Below, one piece after another: positions 53,391 to 63,200 of a stretch of 64,000 bases of DNA. The stretch lies in assembly GCA_015234425.1 (NCBI GenBank), contig JADGNE010000046.1, positions 62,001 to 126,000 on the forward strand. Direction: 5' to 3'. Source of the DNA: Devosia sp. Lineage in GTDB: Bacteria > Pseudomonadota > Alphaproteobacteria > Rhizobiales > Devosiaceae. The notes beneath the pieces were generated by a model that ran no database searches, was not told the origin of the DNA, and worked only from the letters and a program-made list of their open reading frames with translations. Both the position numbers and the translations under genes were made by a program. Each line of letters opens with the position of its first letter. Position 1 is the first letter of the stretch.

Positions 53391-56048
53391 ATGAACACGG
53401 CAGAGACGGACAGGCAGCGCACCGATGGCCGCCGCACCACCTGGGTGCCGGTGCTTCTTGCGCTTTTGATGGTTGCCGCCGCGGGCTTTTTTATCGACCG
53501 TCAGAGCCACAGTATTTCCGAGCAGCGCATGCGCGCCGATGTTTTGGGCCAGCTCTCAATCATCAGGGCCAAGCTCGAAGGCAATATCGCGAGCGATATC
53601 CAGCTCGTGCGGGGTCTGGTCTCGACCATTTCGAGCCAGCCGGACCTCAGTCAGGAACAGTTCCAGGTTCTGGCCGCCCACCTCTTCGAGGAAGAGAGCC
53701 AGCTGCGCTCCATCTCCGTGGCGCCCGATCTGGTGATCGCCATGACCTATCCGCCCAACCAGACCCGCAATATCGGCTTCGACTATCGCACCAGCCCTGG
53801 ACAATGGGACGCGGTGAAGGAAGTCGTTGATACAGGCCGGCTGGTGCTGGCAGGTCCTGTCGATCTCATTCAGGGGGGCAGGGGCTTTATCGGCCGTTTC
53901 CCGATCTACACGGGCACCGGGGAGGACAGGTCGTTCTGGGGCATTGCCGCCGCCGTCATCGATATCGACCGGCTCTATCGCGACAGCGGCCTCTATGATC
54001 CGGACCTGCCCATTGAAATCGCCATCACCGGGCATGACAGCAAGGGCGGCGATGGCGCGTTGTTTTACGGGCGCGACCTGAGTGCCGAAAACCCGATCCT
54101 CGCCGATGTAGCGTTGCCGACCGGGAGCTGGCAGCTCAGCGCCATCCCACGCGGCGGCTGGGCCCCGGATGGGCTGACCCAGTGGCTCCTGCGCGGATTG
54201 ATCGTTCTGGCCGGCGGCCTCGTCATCCTGCCCATCTTCACCACCCGCCGCATGGTCGAACAGCGCTACCGGCACATTGGCCAGTTGCGGGTCCGGGAAC
54301 GCGAATTGGCGGCCCTCACCGATCGGCTCAACCTAGCGCTGCAGACCTCGCAGGTGGGGATCTGGGAGCTCGATCTCGACAGCGGGGCCGAATATTGGGA
54401 CGCCCGCACCAACGAGCTCTATGGCCTGCCAGCCGACGCCGCGCCGCGCACCTATGAGCAGTGGCGCGCCATCGTCCACCCGGATGACCTCGAAAAGAGC
54501 GAAGCCGAATTCAAGCGCATGATCGCGACCGGCCATTATGAGGCGGTCTATCGTATCCGCCTCGATGACGGCACGGTCCGCCATGTCCGCTCCATCGCAA
54601 TGGTCAAAAAGGTGCCGGGCGAGTCCGACCGCGTGCTCGGCGTCAACTGGGACATTACCCGGGACGTGGCCCTCAACGAGGATCTGCGCCGCGCCCACCA
54701 ATTGACCGAGGCCCGCAACGCCGAGCTTGAGACCGTCAAGATCCGCATCGAGCATAACGCGCTGCACGATAGTCTGACCGGCCTGCCCAATCGCCGCTTC
54801 CTCGACGAAAAGCTCCAGGAGCATTCTGAGAACGGCTATATGGGCTCGGGCGGCATCGCCCTCCTTCATATCGATCTCGACCGCTTCAAGCAGATCAACG
54901 ATACGCTCGGCCACGCCGCCGGCGACGCCATGCTGATCCACGCCAGCGAGGTTCTGCGCGCCAATTGCAAGCCGACCGACTTCGTCGCCCGCATCGGCGG
55001 TGACGAGTTCGTGGTGATGCTTGAGGCTGACGCGGATGATGCGAGCGTTGCTTGTCTCGCCGACAGTATCGTCCAGGCCATGCGCAAGCCCGCGCTGCAC
55101 GAGGGCCACGAATGCCGGATCGGCGTCAGCGTTGGCCTTGCCACGGCGCGCGGCACCGATATCGACGTCAAACAATTGCTCATCAATGCCGATATAGCGC
55201 TCTATCGAGCCAAGGGCCGCGGCCGCAATCGCTATGAGTTTTTCTCCGCAGCGCTGCAGGCAGAGGTGATCGACAAAAAGCGCAGCGCCGACGAAATCCT
55301 CAAGGCGCTCGACACCAATGCCTTCATCGCCTTTTACCAGCCGCAGTTCGATGCCCACACGCTCGACGTCGTCGGGGTCGAGGCCCTGGCCCGCTGGAAC
55401 CACCCGACCGAGGGCATCAAGACACCCGACCGTTTCTTGAACATTGCCGAGGAGCTGAGCGTCGTCGCCAGCATCGACCGCATTGTGCTCGATCAGGCGC
55501 TGCGCGATCTCGATCGCTGGCAGGCCATGGGTCTCAATGTCCCCCGCGCCTCGGTCAATGTCTCCCAGCGGCGCCTTCATGACGAAGACCTCGTGCAGAG
55601 CCTGCGCGAGCTGCGCATCGAACCGGGCCGTATCGCCTTCGAGCTCGTGGAATCGATCTATCTCGACGAGAGCGACGGCCTCGTCGGCTGGAACATCGAT
55701 CGCATCAAGGAACTGGGCATCGATATCGAGATCGATGATTTCGGTACCGGTTATGCCTCCATCGTCTCGCTGCAAAAACTCCATCCGCGTCGCCTCAAGA
55801 TCGACCGCCAGCTGGTCGACCCGATCCTCACCGAGCCGGCGCAGCGGCGCCTCCTCGCCTCCATCGTCGATATCGGCAAATCCATGGGCATCGAGATTGT
55901 CGCCGAGGGCGTCGAAACTAGGGAGCACGCCGCCATCCTGCGCGATCTGGGCTGCGACATCCTTCAGGGCTATGCCTTCGCCCGTCCCATGGATCGCGAC
56001 AGCCTGGAAGTCTTCCTCCGGCAGGAAAGCTGGCGCTCGGCCTCCTAG
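53391..56048 (+). CDS. CHASE-PAS-GGDEF-EAL membrane protein, dual c-di-GMP enzyme
   Basis: An 885-residue signalling protein. Transmembrane helix at about 20-38, then a periplasmic CHASE-like sensor (LVRGLVSTISSQPDLSQEQF, IAMTYPPNQTRNIGFDYR), and a second helix near 290. A PAS domain follows (LQTSQVGIWELDLDSG, then VHPDDLEKSEAEF). The GGDEF domain has an intact RIGGDEF, so cyclase activity is plausible. The EAL domain has VEALARW, NVSQRR, FELVES, DDFGTGYAS and LKIDR, so phosphodiesterase activity is plausible too. Which activity dominates cannot be told. The start is chosen at the ATG before the first helix, with a weak ribosome-binding site. Confidence 0.9.
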   Translation: MNTAETDRQRTDGRRTTWVPVLLALLMVAAAGFFIDRQSHSISEQRMRADVLGQLSIIRAKLEGNIASDIQLVRGLVSTISSQPDLSQEQFQVLAAHLFEEESQLRSISVAPDLVIAMTYPPNQTRNIGFDYRTSPGQWDAVKEVVDTGRLVLAGPVDLIQGGRGFIGRFPIYTGTGEDRSFWGIAAAVIDIDRLYRDSGLYDPDLPIEIAITGHDSKGGDGALFYGRDLSAENPILADVALPTGSWQLSAIPRGGWAPDGLTQWLLRGLIVLAGGLVILPIFTTRRMVEQRYRHIGQLRVRERELAALTDRLNLALQTSQVGIWELDLDSGAEYWDARTNELYGLPADAAPRTYEQWRAIVHPDDLEKSEAEFKRMIATGHYEAVYRIRLDDGTVRHVRSIAMVKKVPGESDRVLGVNWDITRDVALNEDLRRAHQLTEARNAELETVKIRIEHNALHDSLTGLPNRRFLDEKLQEHSENGYMGSGGIALLHIDLDRFKQINDTLGHAAGDAMLIHASEVLRANCKPTDFVARIGGDEFVVMLEADADDASVACLADSIVQAMRKPALHEGHECRIGVSVGLATARGTDIDVKQLLINADIALYRAKGRGRNRYEFFSAALQAEVIDKKRSADEILKALDTNAFIAFYQPQFDAHTLDVVGVEALARWNHPTEGIKTPDRFLNIAEELSVVASIDRIVLDQALRDLDRWQAMGLNVPRASVNVSQRRLHDEDLVQSLRELRIEPGRIAFELVESIYLDESDGLVGWNIDRIKELGIDIEIDDFGTGYASIVSLQKLHPRRLKIDRQLVDPILTEPAQRRLLASIVDIGKSMGIEIVAEGVETREHAAILRDLGCDILQGYAFARPMDRDSLEVFLRQESWRSAS

Positions 56049-56160
56049 GCGGGTCGCCACTCCAATTACTCTATGATTTTCAGCGTTGAGCTGGCCTTGT
56101 TGGGATGACAAGCGCCCGGTCTTTCCCCATCATGGCCACGAACAATTGCGGGGGGAAGTG

Positions 56161-57195
56161 ATGGCGGACGGGGAAAAGCGCCTGGGCCTGGGTGTGATCG
56201 GAGCAGGCATGGCTGCCAAGCCCCACGCCCTGGCGCTCAAGGGTTTGCGGGACCGGATCGATGTGCGCGGTGTCTGGCGGCGCGATGCGGCAGCGCTCGA
56301 CGCCTTCTGCAACGAGCACGGTTTCCCGGCCGCTGCCAGTCTCGACGCCCTGCTCGCCGATCCGGCGGTCGAGGCCGTCCTCATCCTCACTCCGCCCAAT
56401 GCACGCGAGGCGCTCGTCGCCGCCGCTGCTGCCGCCGGCAAACACATTCTGATGGAAAAGCCGGTGGAGCGCACCACAGCGGCCGCCCGCGCCATCGTCG
56501 AGCGCTGCGACGCGGCGGGCGTTACCCTCGGCATTATCTTCCAGCACCGTTTTCGCGCCGCCTCGCAGGCTCTGGCCGCCAAGGTGGCGAGCGGGGAGCT
56601 CGGAAAACTCTTTGCTGTCCATCTCGTCGTGCCATGGTGGCGGCCGCAGCAGGGCTATTACGACAAGCCCGGTCGGGGCACGCTCGCCCATGACGGCGGT
56701 GGCGTGCTCATTACCCAGGCTGTCCACTCGCTCGACCTGATGCTGAGCCTCTGTGGGCCGGTGAAGGCCGTCACAGCGCTTGCCGCGACCACTGGGTTCC
56801 ACCAGATGGAAACCGAGGATTTCGTCGCCGGCGGGCTCGAATTCGCCAATGGCGCGGTGGGCGCCCTGATGGCCACCACGGCCAATTTCCCGGGCGGCGC
56901 AGAAAGCCTTAGCCTCAACTTTGAAAAGGCCAGCGCCACACTCACCGGTGGCAATCTCACCCTTCACTGGATGGACGGGCGCACCGAGACTATCGGCGAG
57001 GCCAGCAATTCCGGCGGTGGCGCCGACCCCATGGCGTTTCCGTTCGACTGGCACATGGCCCAGATCGCCGAGTTCGCCGATGCGGTGCGGGCAGGGCGCC
57101 AGCCCGTCTCCACCGGCCATTCGGCGCTCGCCGTCCATGAGCTGGTCGATGCCCTCATCGCCTCCGCCCGAGAAGGCCGGCGCGTCGCGCTCTGA
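56161..57195 (+). CDS. Gfo/Idh/MocA family NAD(P)-dependent oxidoreductase
   Basis: A 344-residue two-domain dehydrogenase. The Rossmann fold starts LGVIGAGMAAKPHALALKGL, and the active-site region has EKPVERTTAAARAI with the conserved Lys. The C-terminal domain holds HDGGGVLITQAVHSLDLMLSL, including the conserved catalytic His. The family oxidises or epimerises sugars and inositols. GGGGGAAG precedes the ATG. The VOC gene follows after 23 bases, so a small operon is likely. The substrate is not predictable. Confidence 0.9.
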   Translation: MADGEKRLGLGVIGAGMAAKPHALALKGLRDRIDVRGVWRRDAAALDAFCNEHGFPAAASLDALLADPAVEAVLILTPPNAREALVAAAAAAGKHILMEKPVERTTAAARAIVERCDAAGVTLGIIFQHRFRAASQALAAKVASGELGKLFAVHLVVPWWRPQQGYYDKPGRGTLAHDGGGVLITQAVHSLDLMLSLCGPVKAVTALAATTGFHQMETEDFVAGGLEFANGAVGALMATTANFPGGAESLSLNFEKASATLTGGNLTLHWMDGRTETIGEASNSGGGADPMAFPFDWHMAQIAEFADAVRAGRQPVSTGHSALAVHELVDALIASAREGRRVAL

Positions 57196-57218
57196 GGCGC
57201 CAGCCAGGAACCAGAGCC

Positions 57219-57608
57219 ATGCAGAAGATCGCCACGATTTCGCTTCTTGTCGCCGACTATGACGCCGCCATCGCCTTCTATCGAGACCAGGCCGGCTTCG
57301 ACCTCCTGGAAGATACCGATATGGGCGGCGGCAAGCGCTGGGTTCTGGTCGCTCCGCCCGGCGGTTCGGGCCCGCGCCTCCTCCTCGCCAAGGCTGAGGG
57401 CGAGGCCCAGCTGGCCGCTCTCGGCAATCAGGCCGGTGGCCGGGTCATGCTGTTTCTCGAAACCGATGATTTTGCGCGGGATCGCGCTGCCATGCTGGCC
57501 CGGGGCGTTACCTTCCTCGAACCGCCCCGCCACGAGGCTTATGGCAGCGTTGCCGTTTTCGCCGATCTCTATGGAAACAAATGGGACCTTATCGAGCCGC
57601 GGCGCTGA
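57219..57608 (+). CDS. VOC family protein (glyoxalase-like)
   Basis: A 129-residue single VOC domain beginning ATISLLVADYDAAIAFYRDQAGFDLLED and ending FADLYGNKWDLIEPR, the standard beta-alpha-beta-beta-beta module. Typical metal-binding residues are only partly present, and the first ligand position is Ser instead of His. It may therefore be a binding or resistance-type protein and not glyoxalase I. The next gene begins inside its last 28 bases. Confidence 0.85.
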   Translation: MQKIATISLLVADYDAAIAFYRDQAGFDLLEDTDMGGGKRWVLVAPPGGSGPRLLLAKAEGEAQLAALGNQAGGRVMLFLETDDFARDRAAMLARGVTFLEPPRHEAYGSVAVFADLYGNKWDLIEPRR

Positions 57609-58108
57609 GCCTTCTCCTGTCCGCGCCGGCTGTGGCCCAGATGCCCGGCTGGCAGTTTTCTCCTCTCCCGGGCGAGGGGGATCGCGCCGCCATGGGCTGC
57701 GATCGCGACAGCACGGCGGCCGACTTTGCCTGTGTTGTCGTTCGCTGCGAGGACGATTATTCCACGGGTCTCCACCTCTTTTCGAACCGCACACCAAATG
57801 CCCTGGGCACCTGGAAGCTGACGCTCGATCGCGAAGACCGCACCATTGAGGTCATTCCTGATATCGCGCCCTATTCGGGTCGCGTCGCCACCGAGACCGA
57901 TTGGCTGCTCGATAGGCTGAAGCAGGGCAGCTATATCTATCTCCGTCACAGCACTGACGAAAATGCGCCCTTTCGCTTCATCAGCCTTGCCGGTTCCTTC
58001 GCCGCCATCCATGAAGCGCTCTACTGGTGCGCGCCGCGCGTCAGCCCGACCGAACAAAACGCCGAGACAGGCGTTGAAACAACAAATGAACTTGGAGAGA
58101 AGCCATGA
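57581..58108 (+). CDS. Secreted hypothetical protein
   Basis: A 175-residue protein with a short signal peptide (MGPYRAAALSLLLSAPAVAQ, cleavage expected after AQ). The mature part has four Cys (GCDRDS, FACVVVRCEDD, YWCAPR) that could form two disulfides. The start lies within the VOC gene, overlapping 28 bases in another frame, and the stop overlaps the aldo/keto reductase ATG as ATGA. The tight packing supports a real gene. I do not recognise a family. Confidence 0.7.
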   Translation: MGPYRAAALSLLLSAPAVAQMPGWQFSPLPGEGDRAAMGCDRDSTAADFACVVVRCEDDYSTGLHLFSNRTPNALGTWKLTLDREDRTIEVIPDIAPYSGRVATETDWLLDRLKQGSYIYLRHSTDENAPFRFISLAGSFAAIHEALYWCAPRVSPTEQNAETGVETTNELGEKP

Positions 58109-59043
58109 ATCGTCGCCCCCTTGGACGCAGTGAAATCGTCATCGAACCCCTGGTTCTGGGCGGCAATGTCTTCGGCTGGACCGCGGACGAAAAGAAAAGC
58201 TTCGAGATCCTCGACGCTTTCCTCGACGAAGGCTTTACCGCGGTGGACACGGCCGAGGGCTATCCCAACTGGGTTGAGGGCAACCCGCCCGGCATGAGCG
58301 AAACCATCATCGGCAACTGGATGAAGGCGCGCGGCAATCGCGACAAGGTTCACCTCATCACCAAGGTCAATTCGGGCAAACCGGCGCGCGGCCTCAGCCA
58401 TGAAGGCATCAAGCAGAGCGTTGAAGCCTCGCTCAAGCGCCTCCAGACCGACTACATCGACATCTACTTCAGCCACTGGCCTGATCCCACCACCGAGATC
58501 GAGGAAACCCTGAGCGCCTATGACACGCTGATCCGCGCCGGCAAGGTGCGCACCATCGGCGCGTCGAACTACAACCGCGCCCAGATGGAAGAGGCCATCG
58601 AGACCTCGATCGTCAAGTCGCTGCCGCGCTATGAAGTGGTCCAGCCGCTCTACAATCTCTATGAGCGCGAGGACTTTGACGCCTTGCGTCCGTTCCTGCT
58701 CGAGCACGACGTCGGCGCCATCGTCTATTACAGCCTCGCGGCCGGTTTCCTCACCGGAAAATATCGCTCGGCCGAAGACAAGGAAGGGCGCATCCGCGGC
58801 CTCAAGATGGATCGTTTCCTCAACGACAAGGGTTTCCGGATCCTTGCAGCCATGGATGAAGTTGCGGCCGAAACCGGCGCGACGCTTGCCGAGATCGCCC
58901 TGGCCTGGCTTGTCGCCCAGCCTGGCGTCAGCGCCCCGATCGCCTCGGCGACCTCGATCGAGCAGGTGAAGAGCCTCGCCAAGGGTGTCCGACTGGAGCT
59001 GTCCGAGGATGCCATTGCTCGCCTGACCGCCGCCGGCGCATAA
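58105..59043 (+). CDS. Aldo/keto reductase
   Basis: A 312-residue NADPH-type AKR barrel enzyme. It has the catalytic Asp and Tyr in AVDTAEGYPNW, the Lys in HLITKVNSG, the His in DIYFSHWPDP, and the cofactor-binding segments IGASNYNRAQ and APIASATSIEQV. It belongs to the bacterial AKR group that reduces aldehydes, ketones and sugar derivatives. The substrate is unknown. Its start overlaps the upstream secreted-protein stop, and a terminator follows. Confidence 0.92.
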   Translation: MNRRPLGRSEIVIEPLVLGGNVFGWTADEKKSFEILDAFLDEGFTAVDTAEGYPNWVEGNPPGMSETIIGNWMKARGNRDKVHLITKVNSGKPARGLSHEGIKQSVEASLKRLQTDYIDIYFSHWPDPTTEIEETLSAYDTLIRAGKVRTIGASNYNRAQMEEAIETSIVKSLPRYEVVQPLYNLYEREDFDALRPFLLEHDVGAIVYYSLAAGFLTGKYRSAEDKEGRIRGLKMDRFLNDKGFRILAAMDEVAAETGATLAEIALAWLVAQPGVSAPIASATSIEQVKSLAKGVRLELSEDAIARLTAAGA

Positions 59044-59064
59044 TCAGCGCGAACGATACGAATG

Positions 59065-59099
59065 AACGCCCTCGCATCTTGCGGGGGCGTTTTGTTTTG
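59065..59099 (+). terminator. Intrinsic terminator after the aldo/keto reductase
   Basis: AACGCCC(TC)GCA pairs with TGC(G)GGGGCGTT across a 3-base loop and is followed by TTGTTTT. It ends one base before the convergent LacI gene. Confidence 0.75.
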
Positions 59100-60128
59100 T
59101 CAGCTCCGCCAGTGCACCACGGGCTCGGCGAGCGTTTGCAGGCTCTCCACCGGCTCCCCCTCGATCCGCTTCAGCAACAGCCGCGTCAGCTCGGCCCCGG
59201 CGGCAAACACATCCTCCTGGATGCTGTCGACCCGCGGGAACAGCGTCGGCAAGATGCCCGACGTCTGCTTGTAGACGAGCCCGATATCCTCGCCCGGACG
59301 CAGTCCGCCCTCCAGCAGTCCGCCGACCAGCGCAATGGCGCGCATCTCGCTGTCGCAGACTATGCCGTCGGGCCGCTGCCCGTCTGCCGCCAGCTCCAGG
59401 CCCAGCGCCCGCATCCCCGAGGGATCGAGCCGAGAGACGCCATTGTTGCGCACATGGGCCTCTAGCCCCGCCGCTGCTGCCGCCGCCTCGAACGCCGTCG
59501 TGAGATTGCGGAAATTGGTGGTCCGGTCATCCCCGATGATCAGCATCACCTTCCTGCAGCCCTTCGCGGCGAGGCGTTCGACTGCGAGGCGCGCAAAAGC
59601 CTCGGCGTGAAAATCGTGAAAGGCGTGGGGCGTGGCAAATTCCGTCCGGCCGTGGCTGACGAAGGGAAACCCCGCGTCCATCATCATGGCCACCCGCGCA
59701 TCGTCCGGCGCGGTATGGGTGATGATCACCCCGTCCGCCGCCCGGCTGTCGAGAATATAGCGGATCGTGTCGGTCGACTGGCTGTTGGAAAATTCCGGGG
59801 CGACATTGAGGTGGTAGCGTGTTCCTGCAATCGCCTGGCCGATGCCCTGGATCATCTGGCGGGCAAAGTCGATGGAATCCTCGGCCCCGTCGAGCACCAG
59901 CGTCAGCACATTGGTCTTGCCGGTGCGCAGGCGCACCCCCGCGCGGTCGGGCACATAGCCGAGCGCCTTGGCGGCCGCGCTGACCTTGTCGCGCGTTTCC
60001 TGCTTGAGCGTCGTTCCGCCCCGCAGCGACAGCGACACCGTCGAGAGGCTCAGCCCCGTCATCTCGGCGATGGTCCTGAGCGTCACGCGCTCATTTGGCC
60101 GGGATCGGGAAGGCTCGTCTAAACCCAT
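59100..60128 (-). CDS. LacI-family transcriptional regulator
   Basis: A 342-residue repressor. The DNA-binding headpiece is VTLRTIAEMTGLSLSTVSLSLRGGTTLKQETRDKVSAAAKALGYVPDR, with the hinge following. The periplasmic-binding-protein-like core has TDTIRYILDSRAADGVIIT and KVMLIIGDDRTTNFRN. It is divergent from an alpha-mannosidase gene, with a perfect LacI-type palindrome between them, so it probably represses that gene until a sugar or mannoside inducer appears. Confidence 0.93.
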   Translation of the reverse strand: MGLDEPSRSRPNERVTLRTIAEMTGLSLSTVSLSLRGGTTLKQETRDKVSAAAKALGYVPDRAGVRLRTGKTNVLTLVLDGAEDSIDFARQMIQGIGQAIAGTRYHLNVAPEFSNSQSTDTIRYILDSRAADGVIITHTAPDDARVAMMMDAGFPFVSHGRTEFATPHAFHDFHAEAFARLAVERLAAKGCRKVMLIIGDDRTTNFRNLTTAFEAAAAAAGLEAHVRNNGVSRLDPSGMRALGLELAADGQRPDGIVCDSEMRAIALVGGLLEGGLRPGEDIGLVYKQTSGILPTLFPRVDSIQEDVFAAGAELTRLLLKRIEGEPVESLQTLAEPVVHWRS

Positions 60129-60206
60129 GGCAAAACCTCCATTCCCCTATTCTAGGCGTTTTCGCGCAGACTGCCTATGCGTCAGGGTGCCGTAAACTCC
60201 TGTCTT

Positions 60207-60218
60207 TGCAACGTTGCA
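60207..60218 (+). promoter_or_regulatory. LacI-family operator upstream of the alpha-mannosidase
   Basis: TGCAACGTTGCA is a perfect 12-base palindrome with the central CG typical of LacI/GalR-family operators. It lies 43 bases before the mannosidase ATG and 79 bases from the LacI gene start. Confidence 0.65.
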
Positions 60219-60261
60219 CTTTCGTGATTACCTGCCGGCGCTGCCATCCGGGGATCGCGCC

Positions 60262-63200
60262 ATGACCTATGCCAATCCGCTCTCGACCAAGCTCGGCCTA
60301 CTCGACGACGATCTCAAGATGGAAGGCAAGCTGCTCAGGCTCTGCGCCGATCTCGAGCAGAAGACCCGCACGCCGATCGCGGACGTACCATTTCAGTGGC
60401 ATATCCAGCGCGCCGATGGCTATTCGGCGGCCGACGCCCTCAAGGCTGATTGGCGCCAGTGGGAAAAGTTCGGCTCGCATACCGTCTGGGCCAAGCATCA
60501 GGAACACAGCTGGTTCGCCGCCGAAATCACCGTACCCAAGCAGGCCAAGGGCCAGGTGTTCGTCTCCCGCTTCACCAGCCAGTGGCAGGACCGCCCGGGC
60601 TCGACCGATCCGCAATGCCTCGCCTATCTCGACGGCGCCATTGCCCAGGCGCTCGACGGCAACCACACCGAACTCGTCATCGAGCGCAACGCCCGACCCG
60701 GCAGCAAGCATGTCCTGCTCGTCAATGCCTTCACCTTCTTTGATCGTCCGCTGGTCGGGTTCGAGGTGGATTTCTTCGTCCGCAATGAGCGCGCCGAAAA
60801 ACTCTATTACGACCTGCAGACCCCGGTGGAGGTCGCCATGCGGCTCCACCAGAACGATCCGCGCCGCCACGCCATCCTCAATGTTGTCGAGCGCGCCCTG
60901 CGCGCTCTCGATCGCCGGGACGGCCACACCGAGGCCTTCGCCAGATCACTGCTTGCCGCCGAAAAGATCGCTGCCGAGATCTATGCGCTCAAGGATACCG
61001 AGGTGCAGCCACAGGTCAGCGCGGTGGGCTCGACCCATCTTGATGTTGGCTGGCTCTGGCGCGTGATGCACACGCGCGACAAGACCGCCCGCAGCTTTGC
61101 CACCGTGCTCAAGCTGATGGAGGAATATCCCGAATACGTCTTCATGTATAACCAGTCGGTGCTGTTCGATTTCCTGAAGCGCGACTATCCGGAAATCTGG
61201 GAGGGCATGCTCAAACGGGTCAAATCCGGCCAGTTCGAGATCGAAGGGGCGATGTGGGTCGAGCCCGACGTCAACATCTCCTCGGGCGAAAGCCTCGTGC
61301 GCCAGATCATGCGCGGCCGGCGCTTCCATCAGGAGAATTTCGGGGTCACGCCAAAGACCGTCTGGCTGCCCGACACCTTCGGCTACTCGGCCAATCTCCC
61401 CCAGATCATGGAGAAATCGGGCCTCAAATATTTCGTCACCTCGAAGCTCTCGTGGAACGACACCGACCGCCATCCCTACGACAGCTTCTTCTGGCGCGGC
61501 ATCGACGGCACGGTGACCAAGGCGCAGCTCATCACCGCCCAACGCTATGAGAGCGACGCCGTCTACACCACTTACAATGGCGATCTCTCTGTCTCCGAGA
61601 CCATGGGTGCCTGGAAACGCTACGAGCCCAAGGCCGCCAACAGTGAAGTGGTCATGTCCTATGGCTATGGCGACGGCGGTGGCGGCCCCACCCGCGCCAT
61701 GATCGAGCGCGGCATCCGCCTCGAACGCGGCATTCCCGGCGCACCAAGGGTCAAGCTCGAAGGCATCGTCCCCTATCTCGATCGCCTTGGAAAACGCATG
61801 GATGCCAATCCCGGCAAATTCCCGACCTGGAACGGCGAGCTCTACCTCCAGTATCACCGCGGCACGCTGACCTCCGTCGCCAAGAACAAGGCCAACAACC
61901 GCAAGGCGGAGCGCCTGCTGCGCGAGCTCGAATTTCTGGGATCCCTGGCACTGGTCGAGACCGGCATGGCCTATCCCAGCGAGATCCTCGCCGAATTCTG
62001 CGACCTGCTGCTCATCAACCAGTTCCACGACATCCTGCCCGGCACCTCCATTCCCGAGGTCTATGTCGATAGCGATGCCGATTACGAGCGGATCTTTTCC
62101 ACGCTCGCCTCGGAAAATGGCCCCTGGCATGGCGCCGCGCAGGCGGCGACCGGCGCCGACCGAGACGCATTGCGGCTGGTCAACTTCACCAGCCAGAACC
62201 GCACCGACCTTGTCCATCTCGATGCCCCGGATCTGGGAGAGGGACTTGCCGTTGCGACCGCTGCCGGCACCCAGCCCATCCAGAAAATTGTCCGTGCCGA
62301 CGGTTCGGCCGATCATGTCGCGCCGGCCGGCAGCCTGCCCTCCCTCGGCTGGGCGGGCGCGCAGATCGTCACCCAGACCACAAAGCCGGAAAGCGCGGTC
62401 TCGGTCTCCAAAAAACACCTCGAGAACGTCCTGCTGCGGGTGGAGTTCGACAAGCACGGCGAGATCACTTCCATCCGCGACAAGGCTCGGGACCGCGAAC
62501 TGCTGCCCGAAGGCACACGCGCAAATCGCCTCATCGCCTATGAAGACAAGCCGATGGAATGGGATGCCTGGGACATCGACCGCTATTTCGAGGAGCAGTT
62601 CTGGCCGCTCGCCGATGCCGCCACAGAGATTGCCGTGGTCGAAACCGGCCCGCACCGCGCCGCCATCCGCATCGAGCGGCGCTATCAGGCCTCCCGCATC
62701 GTGCAGGTGATCTCTCTTGCTGCGGGGGAGCGCCAGCTCGAATTCGACACCTTCATCGACTGGCAGGAGCGGGCGCAGGTGATCAAGGCGGTCTTCCCCT
62801 TCGATCTCAACACCTCCGAGATCCGTTCGGAAATCCAGTTTGGCCACGTCCGCCGTCCCACCCATCGCAACACCAGCTGGGACAAGGCGCGGTTCGAAGC
62901 ATCGATGCAGCGCTGGGTCGATATCAGCGAGGCCGATTTCGGCGCGGCGCTGATCAACGACTGCAAATATGGCTATGATTGCCACGAGCAGACCGTGCGT
63001 CTCTCGCTGGTGCGCGGCTCGAGCTTCCCCGCGCCTGACGCCGATCTTGGCGAACACCGCCTGCGCTATGGGCTCTTCGTCCATGACGGCATCGCCGATC
63101 TCGCCCAGGTGCACCGCGCCGCCGAGCGCTTCAATAATCCCGTCGCCGTCATCGGCTCCCGCCGGCCCGCCGATGCAGTCGCGGAACTCTCCCGGTTCAG

